From: Melastoma dodecandrum
Taxonomy: Eukaryota; Streptophyta; Magnoliopsida; Myrtales; Melastomataceae
Assembly: GCA_029817715.1 (NCBI GenBank)
Contig: JARUPY010000288.1
Location: 620,001-684,000 of the forward strand
Length of the DNA stretch: 64,000 nt
Direction: 5' to 3'
The stretch's first letter is position 1, and each line of letters begins with the position of its first letter. A model generated the notes under the pieces. That model was given only the letters and a program-made list of their open reading frames with translations. It searched no databases and had not been told where the DNA came from. This document shows, one piece after another, positions 59,801 through 64,000 of the stretch. A program made the translations under genes and the position numbers.

Positions 59801-62800
59801 TATATGACCTATGAAGCATACAATTAAGTACTAAAGAATGTCTAACAACTAAATGGTGATGTGGCAGTGTGAACAAAGGAACAAAGCATGGTGAGGTGGT
59901 CATTGGTAATTAATGCAGCCGAACAAGTAAACAATTGCAAAGATTTCAAACCTTCACGTAGTCCGGAACCCAATAAGTCTGCTTATTGTTCTCTAACAAT
60001 TGTTCTTTTATCACCTCAACACGAACAAACCTACAGGAAGACAGTTGTTAAATGCATCATCACATAAAAATGCGCCATCACAAATGGTTGTCCATATGCT
60101 TTACTTCAAGCATATGGCATACTTGATTAGTAGGAATACCTACAACAAGAACTAATTAAAAGGAAAATATGGAATAAATGAAGCTGCAGACGTTCTAATG
60201 CTTTATTGACTGGACAAACAGTTAATTTCTAAGCTCTTTCTTTTTCCTTTTGGGCTTACTGTTGCTCAAATTAATGTCACGTTTGATTTCATGGATTGGT
60301 GTCTCTATTTGGAAAGTAACCCAATAGTTTTGAGGGACACACGTCTTCATGAGTTTCCTGTATAATTTGGGGACATAACAAGGGACTGACTTCCAGAAAA
60401 GGTAACTGATGTACTCTTTGGGGGCAGGCCTCGCTTCTCATGTTCCAAGACAATTTTATCATTTGAAAGAAATTTTAATTCAGCAGGGCAAACCATGCGC
60501 CAGATTGACACCTCTATTTATGTTTGAGAACAAGAATTGAAATATATAACAAATGAACAAAACAAAGAATATCATATAGCTCACCAGCTAGGCACAGCTC
60601 GATAAATAAGAGGAGTTTGAGACCGGTAACAGTAAGGGTAGGAGTGTGTAAAGCTTCCTAATTTGACCAACCTACCCTTAGCCTGAAAAACAGATGGTAG
60701 ACAGACAAACATGTCAATAGCAAAGAAGATCTACAACAGCCCAACAACATGATTCATTCTCCAAATAATTTATCTTTCGAAGATGCAAAATTACAGGTAA
60801 AGCAGTCTTACTTTAACAGTATCAATGATATCCTTGTCCGCGTCTTTCACATAACGTCCAGAAAAATCTGAAACTATACTAGTGAAACAGCCGTCGTCAT
60901 CAACGGAGACAATCAGATTTTCTCCCTACAAATAAGAAACAAATTCTGTTGAAACAACAGCTTTCTGAGAAGTGAAAAGGAAATACAAAACGTCTGAGTA
61001 TAAAGCATCAACACTATCAAGAAAAAAACGCATCAAACTGCTCTGCCTTATCAAGGAATTTGATGTGAAAAAGCAAATTCATACCTTCACTATAATTCCA
61101 TTCTCAAGGCACACACGATAATCATCTTCTCCATATGCAGGTGCACAATGAACAATTCCAGTACCACTATCCTCAGTCACATAGTTGTCAGCAACAACTC
61201 TAAAGGCTGTCCCAGAGAACTCCTGGAAGTAGTCAAATAACGGCTCATATCTGCAGACAGATCAGCAGCACATTTTTTAAAGAAAGCTGGCATTCCACAA
61301 AGATCTTGTCTTGAAACTTCAAACACTGGCACTATAACAATTCAACACACTCACTTTGTCCCAACCAGGGTAGCCCCTGAGAACTTAGATAAAACTTCAT
61401 ATGGATCCTCCTCTTTTTCTTTTTTTCCACCAGAACCCTTGCTTTTCAAATTTGAAACTTTTGCCTTATCCACAGAGCCATTAGTAACATTTACTTTCTG
61501 AGACTCGCTAGGAAGTGCTGACAAGCGTGATTCAGCAACAACATAGATCTTTCCGGAATGCTTATTGCGGACCTACATTATTTTAAAAAAGTAAACTTCT
61601 TGACAACAAGCAATACACGGAGAGAAATAGATCAGGGCTAGCCAATTTAACAAAAAACAGAATAACAGATATATGCTACATAATAATCACATCTCTCATG
61701 TCCTTAGATCCTGCAATTCATAATAGGCACTCACACCAAACTATAAAATCACAGGTTCATGAAAATTTTTCCCTCTATGAGATGCAGGGGAATTACATAT
61801 ATAGGCTGAAAATGAGCATATTCCAAATATGTAAAGGCTACAGAATGAAAGCAGCAGTCCAGGAAGAAAAACAAAATATTGTGATAACTAATAAAACGTC
61901 AATGACCTTGACATAGGTAAAGCCTGCATTGACACAAAGTGCAAGATTGCTTGGAAGAGTCCATGGGGTGGTTGTCCATGCAACAAAGGCAGCCTTATCT
62001 GGATCTCCCACAATTGGAAAAGTAACCATTATCTCGGGATCGGAGACGGTCTGCATAAATGTATGATATAGATTACTCAAAACCACGATCCCAGACAGGT
62101 AAAAGAGGCCAAAATTAGAATCATTTCAAAAAAAAGTCGCGAGTGATACACCAATCACCAATTACTCATTGCCGATGAAACAGTTGAAAAACGCCACAGA
62201 ACTCCATTTTCCAACTTAATTACTCGGAGATGGTACACATAATGTGGACATGAATGGAATTTTCAGTGGACCGTGAGGCAATTAAAGAGTTGCAGACCTT
62301 ATAATTTTCACCAGCTTCAAAATTGGATAGAGGCGTCTTCAATCCAGTGCTGTAAGGCATAACCTGCAATATCCAAGTTACACTAAATTGCCCTCATATC
62401 CACTGATTTGAAATTATATTGACATCGGAAACCAGAGCTGCTGAAGTCAACATTAAAACTTGTCCAATAATTGTGAAACTAAGAGATGAGACCAAAAGGC
62501 ATAATTTAAAGGAAACACAACAGATAAAGATACCTTGAAACCTTTATAAACAAGGCCTTTCTCGTAAAGCTTAGCGAAGACCCACCAAACGCTCTCCATG
62601 AACTTTAGATCCATCGTCTTGTAATCATTCTTAAAATCAATCCACCGCCCTGTTCTTGTTATAATCTTCTCCCATTCTTCCACATACCTATTGAAGATTA
62701 TTGACAGCTAAATTGATTATGATAATAAGGGGAATCAAAGTGTCAATTACATGGATCATTTTAAACAACAACTTTAATGAAGGCCTGACCTTCTACTGTA

Positions 62801-63713
62801 TAAACAGCAGGAAATAAGCATCAACTTTCAAACTGAAACCACCACAGCAGATGTTTTACAAAGAAGTGACCGCCCACTACCGACTAAACTAAGTTTCGTA
62901 CAACATTCACTTTCCCGCCTAAACCACAAAAAAAAGCACTTTCTTAGACCCACCCAACCAGTATTGAAATACCAAAAACTGACTCCAGGTTCAAATTATT
63001 CCATATCATTGCCGGATTAGACAAAGAGAGTGCCTGTTGACAAACTCATTGATATATAGCCCTTTATTAACTTCATAAATAAAACTTCTCATATTTTCTG
63101 ACGCGCAGACAGTCACTGCTAGAATTGCCAATAATTTTACCATCTGAACTACTCCTTGCTTCCAGAAATTGAACGCACTCCTGACTGACATCAGGATGGT
63201 TCTCCAAAACCCATCGTTTAAGCACTGAATTAAACGGAAACTTTCCTTAACGAATTCACGCTGATAATTCCTCTACAAACAATAGACCAAGGAAAACCGG
63301 GGGGGGGGGGGGGGGGGGAGTTTGCCAAACCTGGTGACAACACTGCGGCACTCCTCATTATACTTCCCAATTCCGATCACCGACACAACATCATCCTTCT
63401 TCGTGACGCCCAACTTCTTATCAATCTCCCTCTCGACAGGTAAACCGTGGCAATCCCAACCGAACCTGCGAGTGACGTGGTGTCCTCTCATGGTCTGGTA
63501 CCGAGTAACGATGTCCTTGATGGTCCCGGCGAGTATGTGGCCGTAATGAGGGAGTCCGGTGGCGAAAGGAGGGCCGTCGTAAAAGATGTACTCGGGGAGG
63601 TTTTCAGTGCGGCGGAGCTGGTTCTCGAAGGCGTCGATGTCGGACCAGAACTTGAGGACGGCCTCCTCCTGGTTAGGGAAGGAGAAGTCCTTCCCTTCCG
63701 GCACGTCTTCCAT
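53837..63713 (-). CDS. Isoleucyl-tRNA synthetase, cytoplasmic type
   Basis: Class I aminoacyl-tRNA synthetase charging tRNA-Ile in the cytosol. Twenty-eight exons from [20 protein letters not shown] (63713-63331) to LSEKSDS and TGA (53944-53837). All joins are phase-consistent and total 1,185 residues, the size of eukaryotic cytosolic IleRS. The HIGH signature is [12 protein letters not shown] in exon 1. The CP1 editing domain includes [20 protein letters not shown] and [36 protein letters not shown] and [19 protein letters not shown] follow, and KMSKS is in [18 protein letters not shown] (around 58050). The anticodon-binding and C-terminal domains are [36 protein letters not shown] and the ubiquitin-like tail VFLTVGDYY. 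There is no transit peptide, which agrees with a cytosolic enzyme. The intron at 55342 has a GC donor. Intron 1 contains a 20-nt poly-G run close to the donor. Confidence 0.95.
63299..63318 (+). repeat. Poly-G homopolymer (20 nt)
   Basis: Uninterrupted run of twenty G on the plus strand (poly-C in the IleRS transcript) about 12 nt inside intron 1 from the GT donor at 63330-63329. Confidence 0.9.
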
Positions 63714-64000
63714 CGCGTTCGTCGCCGACGACGGTGAGTCCGGTAGGGTTCTGGCGGCTGCGGAATGGAGGGCAACGGAGGTGATGGGATGTTGAGTTCT
63801 TGGGAGTCTTACTGTAGATTCTGCGTGAAATGTGCATTTGACGACAACCTAAACATTTTGACGGCGTCGTTTTCTGTGAATGGACCAAAATACCCCCTCC
63901 TACATACTTTTTACTTATATTCGGGTTGAATTATTATAACCAAGCTACTGAAAAACAATGACATCCGCATGAATGACCATACCGTGAAAGGTAAAAAGTG
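63714..64000 (-). promoter_or_regulatory. Upstream region of the IleRS gene
   Basis: Contains the 5' UTR and at least part of the promoter. A competing ATG at 63775 opens another frame that is Arg/Ser-rich and lacks conserved sequence, so 63713 is kept as the start. No TATA box is obvious. Confidence 0.4.

Noticed and set aside
63488..63775. Alternative 95-codon start frame overlapping IleRS exon 1
   Set aside because: It is Arg/Ser-rich without conserved residues, whereas the frame from 63713 has the HIGH motif and correct splice phase.

Overview
This is nuclear DNA of a flowering plant, almost certainly a eudicot. The protein-coding genes are intron-rich with GT-AG and a few GC-AG introns. 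They encode plant-typical products (photosystem I subunit N, a plastid-nucleoid SET protein, callose synthase, organellar protein-only RNase P), and the spaces between them are AT-rich and full of plant DNA transposons and a Copia relic. The sequence does not let me name the species.

Layout, left to right. A GH28 polygalacturonase-like gene enters from the left edge (plus strand, 5' end missing) and converges on a psaN-like gene (minus) that has lost an internal block of its mature domain. A two-exon PEN-2 (gamma-secretase subunit) gene follows on the minus strand. From about 5.5 to 14.5 kb lies one large Mutator-like element (MULE). It has ~1 kb terminal inverted repeats packed with TTAGTAA/TTACTAA palindromes, a FAR1-type transposase on the plus strand and a convergent Ulp1/C48-type protease gene on the minus strand. 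Both genes carry disabling mutations. A small TACGAA-rich MITE sits just outside it.

From 15 to 20 kb there is a DA1/DAR-like gene (UIM-LIM-HEXXH peptidase) with an in-frame stop and frame breaks, so it is probably a decaying paralogue. PTAC14 (minus, 13 exons) follows, then a second TACGAA MITE, then a complete 42-exon callose synthase whose residues match the CALS5/GSL2 type (plus, 26.1-37.9 kb). A three-exon gene for a 94-residue protein that I do not recognise lies at 38.9-39.3 kb.

From 39.7 to 46.7 kb the sequence is a transposon graveyard: an 806-bp hAT-like MITE with an 8-bp target duplication, two ~0.7 kb LTR-like direct repeats, and a minus-strand Copia relic (LTR, primer-binding site, gag, protease and integrase fragments). 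A 650-bp inverted-repeat element with a perfect 10-bp target duplication is inserted in the Copia relic. It contains GC-rich palindromes and RNA-polymerase-III-like A and B boxes.

The right-hand third is three minus-strand housekeeping genes: a METTL18-like protein-histidine methyltransferase (8 exons), PRORP (6 exons) and cytosolic isoleucyl-tRNA synthetase (28 exons). PRORP and IleRS both act on tRNA, but in different compartments and with no shared promoter visible, so I read the adjacency as ordinary plant gene order. Exon boundaries were read by eye from splice signals, frame continuity and remembered family sequence. For PEN-2, PTAC14, callose synthase, METTL18-like, PRORP and IleRS the exon lengths sum to an intact reading frame.
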